Assembly: GCF_041380015.1 (NCBI RefSeq)
Contig: NZ_CP159978.1
Direction: 5' to 3' (one strand)
Length of the DNA: 64,000 bases
Origin: Buchananella felis
Lineage (GTDB): Bacteria; Actinomycetota; Actinomycetes; Actinomycetales; Actinomycetaceae
Shown here: positions 24,793-33,580 of the stretch, one piece after another
Numbering within the stretch: the first letter of the stretch is position 1
How the letters are laid out: each line of letters begins with the position of its first letter
Made by a program: the position numbers and the translations under genes
The notes under the pieces: generated by a model
What the model was told of the DNA's origin: nothing
What the model saw: only the letters and a program-made list of their open reading frames with translations
The model's database searches: none

Positions 24793-25452
24793 TTAGGTGA
24801 GGCGGTAGCCCATACCCCGCACGGTCTCGAAGCGTTCCTTGCCGAGCTTGCCGCGCAGGTAGGAGACGTAGACGTCCACGACGTTGGAGCCGGGGTCGAA
24901 GTCGAAGCCCCACACGGTGTTGAGCAGCTGCTCGCGGGAGAGCACCTGGCCGGGGTTGCGCAGGAACGTCTCTGCGAGCGTGAACTCGCGGGCGGAGAGG
25001 TCCACCCACTTGCCGTCCACCTGGGCGCGCCTGGTGCGCAGGTCCAGGGTCAATCCGTTGTGGGAGAGCTGGGAGACGTCGCTGGTGGGGGTCTCGGTGC
25101 GCAGGCGCAGGCGGATGCGCACCAGCAGCTCCTCGAAGGAGAAGGGCTTGGGCATGTAGTCGTCTGCGCCGCCGGACAGGCCGGCCACGCGGTCCGCCAC
25201 GGAGGTGCGGGCGGTCAACATGATGACCGGGGTGTTGACGCCCTGCCCACGCAGGCGCTCCAGTACCTCGAAACCGTCGATGTCGGGCAGGCCCACGTCC
25301 AGGACGATCAGGTCCGCGCCCTCCTCGACGGCCATGAAAACGCCTTCTTCCCCCGACCCGGTGGTGCGGGGGGTGAATCCGGCTGCGCGCAGGCCTTTGG
25401 CGATGAATCCTGCGATGCGTTCCTCATCCTCGATTACCAGGATGGTGCTCAC
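24793..25452 (-). CDS. OmpR-family response regulator
   Basis: The 219-residue protein has a receiver domain (ILVIEDEERI, phosphoacceptor Asp in LIVLDVGLPDIDGFE, Lys in YMPKPFSFEEL) and a PhoB/OmpR winged helix (REFTLAETFLRNPGQVLSRE, SNVVDVYVSYLRGKL, ETVRGMGYRL). The GTG start overlaps the kinase stop as GTGA; the longer open frame upstream lies inside the kinase gene and is not coding. It is the partner of the kinase encoded immediately upstream. Confidence 0.95.
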   Translation of the reverse strand: MSTILVIEDEERIAGFIAKGLRAAGFTPRTTGSGEEGVFMAVEEGADLIVLDVGLPDIDGFEVLERLRGQGVNTPVIMLTARTSVADRVAGLSGGADDYMPKPFSFEELLVRIRLRLRTETPTSDVSQLSHNGLTLDLRTRRAQVDGKWVDLSAREFTLAETFLRNPGQVLSREQLLNTVWGFDFDPGSNVVDVYVSYLRGKLGKERFETVRGMGYRLT

Positions 25453-26894
25453 TGCGAGGGTCCTTCCGTTGAATTTGGGACGTTTAGAGGCAAGACCATG
25501 GTGAAGGTGGAGCCCACGCCGGGGGTGGAGTCGATCTCTAGCTTCCCGTGGTGGGCCCGCACGATGGAGTCGACGATACTCAGGCCCAGGCCGGAGCCGT
25601 GGGCGTGCACGTGGGCCTGGTCCCCGCGCGCGAATCGCTGCGTGACCCGTTCGATGTCCTGCGGGGAGATGCCGACGCCCTCGTCGCGCACCCACAGGCG
25701 CAGCTTGCCGCCCTCCGCTACCGAGCCGAGCGCGACGGCGCTGCCGGGCTGGGAGTACTTCACGGCGTTGTTGACCAGCTGGAGCCATGCCTGGGTGATG
25801 CGGGAGGCGTCCAGCAGGTGCTCCACCTCGGCCACCTTGGCCAGCTGCCACTTGCGTTCCCCGAGCGCCACGGACTTGGTGAACACCTGCTCGGTCAGGC
25901 CGGCCACGTCAGTGTGGACGGGGGTGACGAAGTCGCTCTGCCCGGACTTGGCCAGCACCAGGATGTCGTTGACCAGCCCGGCCATGCGGTCCAGTTCGTC
26001 GATGGAGAGGTCGCGCACTTCCATCACGTCGTTGGCGTCGCTGGGGTCCACCAGTTCCAGGTGGCCGCGCACCACGGTGATGGGGGTGCGCAGTTCGTGG
26101 CCGACGTCGTCCAGCAGGTCCCGCTGCGCGTTGACCGAGCTCTCTACCCGGTCGAGCATGCGGTTGAAGGCGGTGGCCAGGGCCCCCAGGTCGTCGGCGC
26201 TGCGGACGGGCACGCGGCTGGTGAGGTCGGTTTCGTCGATGCTTTCCGCTGCCGATCTGAGTTCCCCGATTGGTTTGAGGAGACGACGCACCACCGGCCA
26301 GGCGGCCCCGACCACCAGTGCGAGGGTGGCCGCCGCTGCGCTGGCGAACATGAGCATGGCGTGGCGCAGGTCCTTGGTGGCCTGCCCGAAGTCGACCACG
26401 TGCAGGAGCGCCGCGGTCTGGTTTGCCTTCACGACGGGGACCACCAGGATCTTGTAGGTGGTCTTGGGGGTGGTGACGGTCTCGATCCGGCTGGTGGTCC
26501 CGATCACCAGGGGCGCCACGTGGGCCATGAGGACGGCGTCGTCCTCTGGGCGCAGCTCGACTGCGGGCGGGGCCACGAACCGCAGCACGCCGTCCACAAA
26601 ACCGGCCTCGCCCTCCGTTGGGCCGAGCACCTGGGTGCTGAGGTGTTGGCGCAGCAGCTGGACGGGGTCCTCGAAGGGCTTGCCCGTCTCGAGGTCCAGG
26701 CCCGTGGCGGCCAGCTGGGTGAGCTGGCTGCGCACCCGCTCTAGGTGCGAGTGGGTGGTGGCGTGAATGCTGCGCTCCTGCAACGCCGCCAGCAGGGTGC
26801 CGGAGATCGCCACGGCCACGCCAGCCACCAGCACCATGGCCCACATGATGCGGGTGTGGATGGACGACTTTTGGGCAACCTTCTGGGCACTCAC
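25449..26894 (-). CDS. sensor histidine kinase
   Basis: The 481-residue kinase (GTG start, VSAQKVAQKSSIHTRIMWAM) has two membrane helices around an extracytoplasmic domain of about 150 residues, a HAMP region (RRLLKPIGELRSAAESI), HisKA with LLDDVGHELRTPITVV, and an ATPase domain with the N box LVNNAVKYS, DEGVGIS and GSGLGLSIV. It is complete, unlike the kinase at 36662. No strong Shine-Dalgarno lies before the GTG, and TATGCT sits 7 bases upstream, so a leaderless start is possible. Confidence 0.93.
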   Translation of the reverse strand: MSAQKVAQKSSIHTRIMWAMVLVAGVAVAISGTLLAALQERSIHATTHSHLERVRSQLTQLAATGLDLETGKPFEDPVQLLRQHLSTQVLGPTEGEAGFVDGVLRFVAPPAVELRPEDDAVLMAHVAPLVIGTTSRIETVTTPKTTYKILVVPVVKANQTAALLHVVDFGQATKDLRHAMLMFASAAAATLALVVGAAWPVVRRLLKPIGELRSAAESIDETDLTSRVPVRSADDLGALATAFNRMLDRVESSVNAQRDLLDDVGHELRTPITVVRGHLELVDPSDANDVMEVRDLSIDELDRMAGLVNDILVLAKSGQSDFVTPVHTDVAGLTEQVFTKSVALGERKWQLAKVAEVEHLLDASRITQAWLQLVNNAVKYSQPGSAVALGSVAEGGKLRLWVRDEGVGISPQDIERVTQRFARGDQAHVHAHGSGLGLSIVDSIVRAHHGKLEIDSTPGVGSTFTMVLPLNVPNSTEGPSQ

Positions 26895-26965
26895 TAGGTC
26901 AGCATATGGGCGCTGGGGTGCGCCGGAGACAAACAACACTCACGCCACCACCGGCAGGGGCGGGC

Positions 26966-28309
26966 TCAGCGGCCCAGGCCGTGGTACTCCCAGCCGGCCG
27001 CGCGCCACTTGGCCGGGTCCAGGGCGTTGCGGGCGTCCACGATCACGGCCTGCTCGGCCAGCTCGGCGCAGCGGCTCGGGTCCAGGTTGACGAAGTCGGC
27101 CCACTCGGTGGCCAGCACCACCATGCTGGCGCCGGCCAGGGCGGCGTGCACGTCCTGCTCGGCCACCAGTTCGGGGGCGGCGGCGCGCACGTTGTCCAGC
27201 GCCTTGGGGTCGGTGATCTGCACGCGGGCGCCCAGCTCCTGCAGGCGGCGCGCCACGTCCAGCGCGGGCGAGTCGCGCAGGTCGTCGCTGTTGGGCTTGA
27301 AGGCCGCGCCCAGCACGGTGACCTTGGCGCCTACCAGGTCCTGGCCCAGGCGGTTCTTCACCAGGTCGATGACGCGCTGGCGGCGGCGGTTGTTGATCGC
27401 GTCCACGTCCCGCAGGAAGGAGACGGCGTCCTCCACGCCCAGTTCCTCGGCGCGCGCCATGAAGGCGCGGATGTCCTTGGGCAGGCAGCCGCCACCGAAG
27501 CCGATGCCCGCGCCCAGGAAGCGGCGCCCGATGCGCTCGTCGCGGCCGATGGCGTCGGCCAGGACGGTGACGTCTCCGCCGGTGGCCTCGCACAGCTCGG
27601 CCATCGCGTTGATGAAGCTGATCTTGGTCGCCAGGAAGGAGTTGGCGGCCACCTTGACCAGCTCGGCGGTCGGGTAGTCGGCCAGCAGGCGCTCGATCCC
27701 CTCCTCCAGCAGCGGGGCGTAGACGCGGTCCAGCTGGGCGCGGGCGTAGTGGCCCTCGACGGTGAAGTCGCCGGTGGCGGCGTCCTTGGGCAGGCCGTAG
27801 ACGATCCGGTCGGGGTGCAGGGTGTCCTGGACGGCGAAGCCCTCGCGCAGGAACTCGGGGTTCCACACCAGGGTGATGCCGGCGGCGGCCAGGCGGTCGG
27901 CCACGGCCTGGGCGGTGCCCACCGGGACGGTGGACTTGCCGACCACGATCGGGCGGTGGGCGGGGTTGGCGGCGGCGTTGGCGAGGATGGCGTCCACGGC
28001 GGCCCACAGGTAGGTCTGGTCGGCGGCGCCGCCGTCGGCGCGCTGCGGGGTGCCCACCGCGATGAAGTGGACGTCCACGTCGGCCAGGCCGGCGGTGGCG
28101 GCGTCGGCGGTGAAGCGCAGCTTGCCGCTGTCCAGGGCGGGGCGCAGCACCTCCTCGAAGCCGGGCTCGTAGAAGGGGGCCTTGCCCTGGTTGAGCAGGT
28201 CGATCTTGCCGGGGTCCACGTCCACGCCCACCACGTCGTGGCCCAGCTTGGCCATGCAGGCGGCGTGAACAGCACCGAGGTAACCGCAACCGATAACAGA
28301 GATACGCAT
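26966..28309 (-). CDS. ugd: UDP-glucose 6-dehydrogenase
   Basis: The 447-residue enzyme has an NAD-binding start (MRISVIGCGYLGAVHAACMA), YEPGFEEVL, NPEFLREGFA and the catalytic cysteine in GFGGGCLPKDIRAF. It oxidises UDP-glucose to UDP-glucuronate in the cytosol. It is the last gene of the glycan operon, 18 bp after the kinase gene, and would provide the uronic-acid donor for the glycosyltransferases upstream. No terminator is visible in the 71-bp gap before the two-component genes. Confidence 0.96.
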   Translation of the reverse strand: MRISVIGCGYLGAVHAACMAKLGHDVVGVDVDPGKIDLLNQGKAPFYEPGFEEVLRPALDSGKLRFTADAATAGLADVDVHFIAVGTPQRADGGAADQTYLWAAVDAILANAAANPAHRPIVVGKSTVPVGTAQAVADRLAAAGITLVWNPEFLREGFAVQDTLHPDRIVYGLPKDAATGDFTVEGHYARAQLDRVYAPLLEEGIERLLADYPTAELVKVAANSFLATKISFINAMAELCEATGGDVTVLADAIGRDERIGRRFLGAGIGFGGGCLPKDIRAFMARAEELGVEDAVSFLRDVDAINNRRRQRVIDLVKNRLGQDLVGAKVTVLGAAFKPNSDDLRDSPALDVARRLQELGARVQITDPKALDNVRAAAPELVAEQDVHAALAGASMVVLATEWADFVNLDPSRCAELAEQAVIVDARNALDPAKWRAAGWEYHGLGR

Positions 28310-28327
28310 TTCTTTTTCTTCTTTCAG

Positions 28328-29443
28328 CTAGTTGGAGTTGGTCAGGGTGGCTTCGACCCAGCGGGGCAGCCACTCCTGGGCGGAGGGACGGAAGGAGTAG
28401 ACGAAGGCCAGTCGCAGCGCGCTGGCGCGCTTGTAGGTGGCCAGGCGGCGGGGGGTGACGCCCAGCTGGTCGGCTAGGGCGGCGATCACCGCTGTGAGCG
28501 GCTCACCGAGGTGGGCCGGGTAGATGCCCTGCAGCAGGCGCAGGTCGATGTGGGCGGCCAGGTTGCCCAGGTCGAGGGCCGCTTCCGCCCGGGCGGCGGT
28601 GTCCAGGTCGAGCAGGCTGAGGCTGGTGCCGTCCCACATGAGCTGCTTGTCGTGCAGGTCGCGGTGGGCGTTTACCCACTGGGGGCGCGCCGTCACCTGG
28701 GCTGGGTCCAGCAGCTCGCCGCAGCATTCCGCCACCGCGCCTGCCAGCTCCTCGAGGCGGGGCAGGCTGGAGTGGGTGAGGGCGTGGGCGTGCCAGGTGC
28801 GCAGCACGGCGGCCTCCTGCTCGGGGCCGTGGGTCGGCAGCTGCGCCTGCTCCCTGGCCGACGGCCGGGCGAGCGTAGCCCACCGGCGCTGCAGCTCCCG
28901 CCAGGCGGGCAGGCCGGCCTGACCGAGGTCGTGCAGGGTGGCCCCGCCCAGGCGCTCGAAGACCAGGTAGTCGTCCCCGGCCTCCAGCACCGCAGCGGTG
29001 TTGATGCCGGCGCGCCCGCAGGCCTCGGTGAGCGCCTGGGAGGCGCTGGCCAGCTTGGCGGCCTTGCCGGCGCGCAGGTGCTTGACCACGTGCGCCTCGT
29101 GCAGGGTCACGGCCCGCTTGCCCAGCCGGTGCACCACCAGGCTCGCCCCGGCGGGGACGCACAGGCGGGGCAGGCGCGCGTCGGTGGCGTAGGGGGCCAC
29201 GCTCACCTCGCCGTCGGCCAGCACCCGGCCGGCGCGCAGCTGGCCGTCGGCGTCTAGGCCTTCGAAGACCAGCTCCCCGCCGGGGGCGGGCCAGGCGCGG
29301 CGCACGCAGTGGAGCGGCGCGCTGGCCGAGCCGCCCTCGTGGAGCAGGCGCAGGCTGGCCATGGCCGCGCTGGGCAGGCCCTGCCTGCCGCTAGGCGCGT
29401 GCGCGGCGGCGCCGGCGGGCGGGGTGGAAAGCGTCGGGTTCAT
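28328..29443 (-). CDS. APH-fold phosphotransferase (glycan operon kinase 1)
   Basis: The 371-residue protein has the aminoglycoside-phosphotransferase/choline-kinase fold with NAHRDLHDKQLMW (catalytic HxD loop, Gln where Asn is usual) and SLLDLDTAARAEAALDLGNL (metal-binding Asp). A GAGGAGGTG site precedes the ATG, which overlaps the stop of kinase 2 as ATGA. In a glycan operon it may phosphorylate a sugar or lipid carrier; antibiotic resistance is unlikely from this context. Substrate unknown. Confidence 0.78.
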   Translation of the reverse strand: MNPTLSTPPAGAAAHAPSGRQGLPSAAMASLRLLHEGGSASAPLHCVRRAWPAPGGELVFEGLDADGQLRAGRVLADGEVSVAPYATDARLPRLCVPAGASLVVHRLGKRAVTLHEAHVVKHLRAGKAAKLASASQALTEACGRAGINTAAVLEAGDDYLVFERLGGATLHDLGQAGLPAWRELQRRWATLARPSAREQAQLPTHGPEQEAAVLRTWHAHALTHSSLPRLEELAGAVAECCGELLDPAQVTARPQWVNAHRDLHDKQLMWDGTSLSLLDLDTAARAEAALDLGNLAAHIDLRLLQGIYPAHLGEPLTAVIAALADQLGVTPRRLATYKRASALRLAFVYSFRPSAQEWLPRWVEATLTNSN

Positions 29444-30630
29444 CGGAGCACCTCCTCGATTTCGTCTAGTAGTTCGTTGATTCGTTCCGCCCAGTCGGGG
29501 GCGGCGGTGCGCAGCGGCCCGGCGGCGCGTTCCAGCAGGGAGGCGGCCCGCGCGGCGCGCAGCTCCTCTGCCTTCGGCAGTTCCTGCCCGCCCTGCGCGT
29601 AGCCGGCCAGGAACGCCTCGCCGGCCTCGGTGCCGGCCTCCGCCAGGTACGAGCCCAGGTCGCGGGCGGCGGGGGCCAGGCAGACGCGGTCGAAGTCGGT
29701 CAGCCAGAGGCGGCCGCTGTGGGCGTCCACCAGCACCTGGTCGGGTGAGGCGTCGCCGTGGCTGAGCACGGCCGGTCCCTTTACTTCGAGCCCGGGGTGG
29801 GCGGCCAGGCGGCGCAGGCGAGCGGCCAGCGGCGCGTCCAGGTGGTCCAGGATTTGGGCGTGTGCGTGGGCCTGGCCGCGCGGATCGGCCTCCCGGCTAG
29901 CCAGGGCGGCGGCGATGCCGCTCGGCAGCGTGGCGCCGCCGGCGTGCAGGCCCGCCCAGATCCGCCCTGCGGCCTGGTGGTGGGCCAGGCAGCTGTCCGC
30001 CCCCTGTCCCGCCTGGTTGCAGGCGGCCAGGTCGTGGTGCCCGCAGTGTTGGACGACGCTCACCTGGCGCCCGGATTCGCCCGGCCGCTGCTCGTCTAGG
30101 CGCTGCGGGAGCGGGGCGAGCTGCGCCAGCCGCGAGTAGAGGCCGTGGTCCAGGACGCCGGGGCGGGCCTGCACCCGCACCACGCTGTCGCCACGGCGGT
30201 AGACCACGCGGCGCAGCGGGTTGTAGCGCAGCAGCCGGTCGTCTCCCGCCGGCGCGCCGGCCTGTGCCTGGACCGCCTGCGCCGCCCCAGCGGGCAGCGT
30301 CGGGGTGGTGGCCTGGGCCAGCAGCTCGGCCAGGGCCGGGTCCGCCGCCACGCCGCCCGTGTCGCACAGGAGCTGGTCGCTGAGCTGGTGCACGCGGGTG
30401 GTCTGCCCCAGGCGCTGGGCGAGCTTGCTGGCCTTCTTGGCCTTGGAGTGGCTGACGGGCCACAGCAGCCGCAGCCAGCCCAGCTCGGCACCGGTGACGG
30501 GGTGGGCGATGGCGGCGATCAGGGCCACCTCCGGCTTGATCCGCACGCTGCTGGCCTTGACCTCCTGCCCGTAGACCTCGCTCAGGCGGCCGCTGTCCAG
30601 CAGCAGTTCCAGGGCGGTTTGCGTGTTCAT
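29440..30630 (-). CDS. APH-fold phosphotransferase (glycan operon kinase 2)
   Basis: The 396-residue protein ends with an APH catalytic region: VLSHGDASPDQVLVD (again Gln replacing Asn) and LWLTDFDRVCLAPAARDLGS. The N-terminal 110 residues form a separate region with many basic residues. The ATG start at 30630 overlaps the ABC transporter stop as ATGA. Two adjacent, diverged kinases in a single operon suggest successive or heteromeric action on one substrate. Substrate unknown. Confidence 0.75.
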   Translation of the reverse strand: MNTQTALELLLDSGRLSEVYGQEVKASSVRIKPEVALIAAIAHPVTGAELGWLRLLWPVSHSKAKKASKLAQRLGQTTRVHQLSDQLLCDTGGVAADPALAELLAQATTPTLPAGAAQAVQAQAGAPAGDDRLLRYNPLRRVVYRRGDSVVRVQARPGVLDHGLYSRLAQLAPLPQRLDEQRPGESGRQVSVVQHCGHHDLAACNQAGQGADSCLAHHQAAGRIWAGLHAGGATLPSGIAAALASREADPRGQAHAHAQILDHLDAPLAARLRRLAAHPGLEVKGPAVLSHGDASPDQVLVDAHSGRLWLTDFDRVCLAPAARDLGSYLAEAGTEAGEAFLAGYAQGGQELPKAEELRAARAASLLERAAGPLRTAAPDWAERINELLDEIEEVLR

Positions 30631-32432
30631 CGCTCCTCCACCCGAATGTCGTCGGCGGAGCGGCCGGCGGTGGAGACCCACTGCCTGAAGACCTCGGACT
30701 CCTCCAGCAGGGTGGCGGGCGGAGCGTCCAGCAGCACCCGGCCGTCCTGCAGCCACAGCACGCGGCTGGAGCGCAGCACCACCTCGACGTCGTGGGTGAC
30801 CGCGAAGGTGGTGCGGCCATGCACCAGGCCGTCGATGGCGTCGAGCACCTGGGTGGCGGCCTTCGGGTCCAGGCCGGTGGTGACCTCATCCAGGATGACC
30901 ACGGGGGAATCGCGCAGCAGGGCGCGCGCGATGGCGATGCGTTGGCGCTGCCCGCCGGACAGGGTGCCGCCGCGCTCCCCCACCAGGGTCTCGTATCCCT
31001 CCGGCTGCTCCAGGATGAACGGCTCGGCGTTCGCGGCGCGGGCGGCGGCCTCCACCTCCTGGTCCGTGGCGTCCATGCGGCCCATGCGGATGTTCTCGCG
31101 GATGGTGCCGGCGAACAGCACCGCCTCCTGGTGGAGGGTGGAGACGTTGGCGCGCAGCTGGGCCAGGTCCAGGGTGGGAAGGGCGTGGCCGTCCAGCAGC
31201 ACCTGCCCCTGGGTGGGGTCCTGGGCGCGGGTGAGCAGGGAGACCAGGGTGGACTTGCCCGCCCCGGAGGGGCCGATGATTGCCACGTACTCGCCCGGGG
31301 ATACCCGCAGGTCCACGCCCTTGAGGATGGTGTGGTCCTCGTACTGGGTGTAGACGTCCTCGAAGCGCACCTGGCCGCGCACGGCCACCGGGCGCACCGG
31401 CTCCTCGGGGGCCACGATCTCGGGCTGCACGGCCATCAGGTCCGCCACGCGCTCGCCGGAGGCGGATGCCTTGGCGATGCGACCGGTGTACTTGGCCATG
31501 TCCCGCAGCGGCTTCATGGTGGTGCGCAGGTAGGTGGTGAAGAGCACCAGCTCGCCCACGGTCATGTCGCCGTGCAGCACCCGCAGGCCGCCGCCGATCA
31601 GCACGGCTGCGGTGGCGACCCCGACGATCACGTCGGTGCTGCGCTCCAGGCGGGCGGACAGGCGCAGGGTCTTGACGCCCTCTCGCAGGGAGGCCAGGTT
31701 GGCGCCGGTGAAGCGCTTTTCGATCATGGACTCCAGGGCGTAGGTCTGCACCACCTTGATGGAGGCCAGGGACTCCTGGGCCGTGTTGGCCAGTTGCCCC
31801 TCGCCCTTGCGGCTGCGGCGGGAGGCGGTGGTGATGCGGGAGGACGTTCCGCGCGAGGAGAGCAGGAACACCGCGATCGCGGCGACCACCACCAGGGCGA
31901 GCAGTGCGTCCAGCACGAACATCACCACGAGCATCACCACCAGGGTGGCGATGTTGGCCAACAGCGGCAGGCCGGCGGTGATGGCCACGTCCTGCAGGCG
32001 CGCCACGTCTGAGACGATGCGCTGCACGGTGTCCGCGCTGCGGTTTTGGGCGTGGAACTGCTGGTCCAGCCCCTGCACGTGGCGAAATACCTTGGCCCGC
32101 AGGGAGGCGGCCACGCGGGAGCCCACCAGGGCGAAGCACACGGTGGCCAGGTAGTTGGCTGCCGCGCGCAGGGCCACGGTGGCCACCAGCAGGACGCCGC
32201 ACACCACCAGCAGCGAGATGGCGGAGCCGGCCGGGGAGCCGGTGCCGGCCCCGACGTCCTCGAGCACCGAGTCGATCACGATCTTCAGTGGCCAGGGCTC
32301 CAGGACGCGGAAGGAGACCTCCAGCACCAGGGCGAAGACGCCTACCGCGATCAGCGGCCACTGCGGGCGCAGCTCGGGGCGAACCAGGGCGAGCGTGCGC
32401 TTGGTTGCCTGCGGGTTCTTCTTGGCGCTCAC
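30627..32432 (-). CDS. ABC exporter, fused membrane and ATPase domains
   Basis: The 601-residue type IV half-transporter has six membrane helices over about 310 residues, then an ATPase with GPSGAGKST (Walker A), LSGGQRQRIAIARALL (signature) and VVILDEVTTGLDP (Walker B). It resembles MsbA-like lipid or oligosaccharide exporters and should act as a homodimer. Its position between glycosyltransferases and kinases suggests it flips the glycan or glycolipid made by the operon. The GTG start overlaps the upstream glycosyltransferase by 4 bp. Confidence 0.93.
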   Translation of the reverse strand: MSAKKNPQATKRTLALVRPELRPQWPLIAVGVFALVLEVSFRVLEPWPLKIVIDSVLEDVGAGTGSPAGSAISLLVVCGVLLVATVALRAAANYLATVCFALVGSRVAASLRAKVFRHVQGLDQQFHAQNRSADTVQRIVSDVARLQDVAITAGLPLLANIATLVVMLVVMFVLDALLALVVVAAIAVFLLSSRGTSSRITTASRRSRKGEGQLANTAQESLASIKVVQTYALESMIEKRFTGANLASLREGVKTLRLSARLERSTDVIVGVATAAVLIGGGLRVLHGDMTVGELVLFTTYLRTTMKPLRDMAKYTGRIAKASASGERVADLMAVQPEIVAPEEPVRPVAVRGQVRFEDVYTQYEDHTILKGVDLRVSPGEYVAIIGPSGAGKSTLVSLLTRAQDPTQGQVLLDGHALPTLDLAQLRANVSTLHQEAVLFAGTIRENIRMGRMDATDQEVEAAARAANAEPFILEQPEGYETLVGERGGTLSGGQRQRIAIARALLRDSPVVILDEVTTGLDPKAATQVLDAIDGLVHGRTTFAVTHDVEVVLRSSRVLWLQDGRVLLDAPPATLLEESEVFRQWVSTAGRSADDIRVEER

Positions 32433-33580
32433 GGCTGGCTCATCTCCCCCTCACCGCTCCCGGCCAGGGCGAAGATGCACTCCACTACCCCGCTCCAAGA
32501 GTGGTTGGCCACCGCCAGCTCGCGGCCGCGCGCGCCCAGCCGCTGACGCAGCTCGGGGGCGGTTGCCAGCTTGTCGATGGCCGCAGCCAGCTGGTCGGGG
32601 CGGGAGGGCGCCACCAGTTCGCCGGCGCCGGCCAGAACGTCGGGCATCTGCCCGATGGCGCTGGCCACCACGGGCAGGCCGGCGGCCATGTACTCGTAGA
32701 CCTTCAACGGGGAGAAATAGTGGGCGTCGGAGTCAGCGGGGGCCGGGTAGGGCGCCACGGCCAGGGCGGAACCGGCCAGGTGGGCGGGCATGTCCGCCGG
32801 CGCGATCGCGCCACGGAAGTCCACCGTGATCCCGAGCTCGGCCGCGCGCTGCTCGAGCGCAGCGCGCTGCGGCCCGTCGCCCAGCACGCGCAGGGTCCAG
32901 GACTCCTCCGCCAGCGCGGCGGCCTCCAGCAGGTCCTCCACACCGTGCCACGGCTTGAGGGTGCCCACGAAGGTCACCACCACGCCCGCCGTCTCCTCCG
33001 GCTGCGGCTGGATTCGGTCGGTGTTGACGCCGTTGGGCACCACGTGCACCCGCTCGGCCGCGTCGGCGTGGGCGCGCACCCAGCGGGCCACGGGCTCGGA
33101 GACGCAGATGGTGGCGTCGGCCGCGCCCACCTGGCGCGTGAGCGCGCTCCAGGCCACGTCCTCGTTGACCAGCACGCGGTGGGCGGACTGCTCCTCGATG
33201 AGCGGGGAGTTGACCTCCAGCACGCAGGTGGGGGTCTTGCCGTCCTGGTCCTTGAGCGTGGCCAGCACGTCGGAGAACAGGGAGTAGCGCTCGTAGACCA
33301 TGTCGGGCTGCTCGGCCGCGACGGCCGCAGCGATGGTGGCGGCGGCCCGCCGCTGGGCGGCCTCACGCTCGGCCGGGTCGGTGGCGTCGATCTTGTACTC
33401 GATCACCTGCAGGTCGGCCAGGTCGGCAGGAACGTCCTTGCCGCGTCGCAGGGTGTGCACCACCACCTCGTGGCCGCGAGCGCGGAACTGTCGCACGACC
33501 TCCTGGATGTGGACGCAGGCGCCCTTGGTGCCGAAGACGGGAATGCCGGGGTCTACGCAGACGTAGGAGATACGCATCAT
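32429..33580 (-). CDS. family 4 glycosyltransferase
   Basis: The 383-residue GT-B enzyme starts MMRISYVCVDPGIPVFGTKG. In the C-terminal donor domain it has VVTFVGTLKPWHGVEDLLEA, SPLKVYEYMAAGLPVVAS and the expected Glu-containing EYMAAG motif. It is cytoplasmic and transfers a nucleotide-sugar to a growing glycan. The start is the ATG at 33580, which overlaps the upstream gene stop as ATGA; longer frames run into that gene. Confidence 0.9.
   Translation of the reverse strand: MMRISYVCVDPGIPVFGTKGACVHIQEVVRQFRARGHEVVVHTLRRGKDVPADLADLQVIEYKIDATDPAEREAAQRRAAATIAAAVAAEQPDMVYERYSLFSDVLATLKDQDGKTPTCVLEVNSPLIEEQSAHRVLVNEDVAWSALTRQVGAADATICVSEPVARWVRAHADAAERVHVVPNGVNTDRIQPQPEETAGVVVTFVGTLKPWHGVEDLLEAAALAEESWTLRVLGDGPQRAALEQRAAELGITVDFRGAIAPADMPAHLAGSALAVAPYPAPADSDAHYFSPLKVYEYMAAGLPVVASAIGQMPDVLAGAGELVAPSRPDQLAAAIDKLATAPELRQRLGARGRELAVANHSWSGVVECIFALAGSGEGEMSQP

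Noticed and set aside
25453..25851. N-terminal extension of the OmpR-type regulator
   Set aside because: The open frame continues upstream, but the DNA codes for the kinase C-terminus in another frame; the receiver starts cleanly at the GTG overlap.
28328..30630. Aminoglycoside resistance genes
   Set aside because: The APH fold is shared by many small-molecule kinases; tight coupling to glycosyltransferases and Ugd makes a glycan role more likely.
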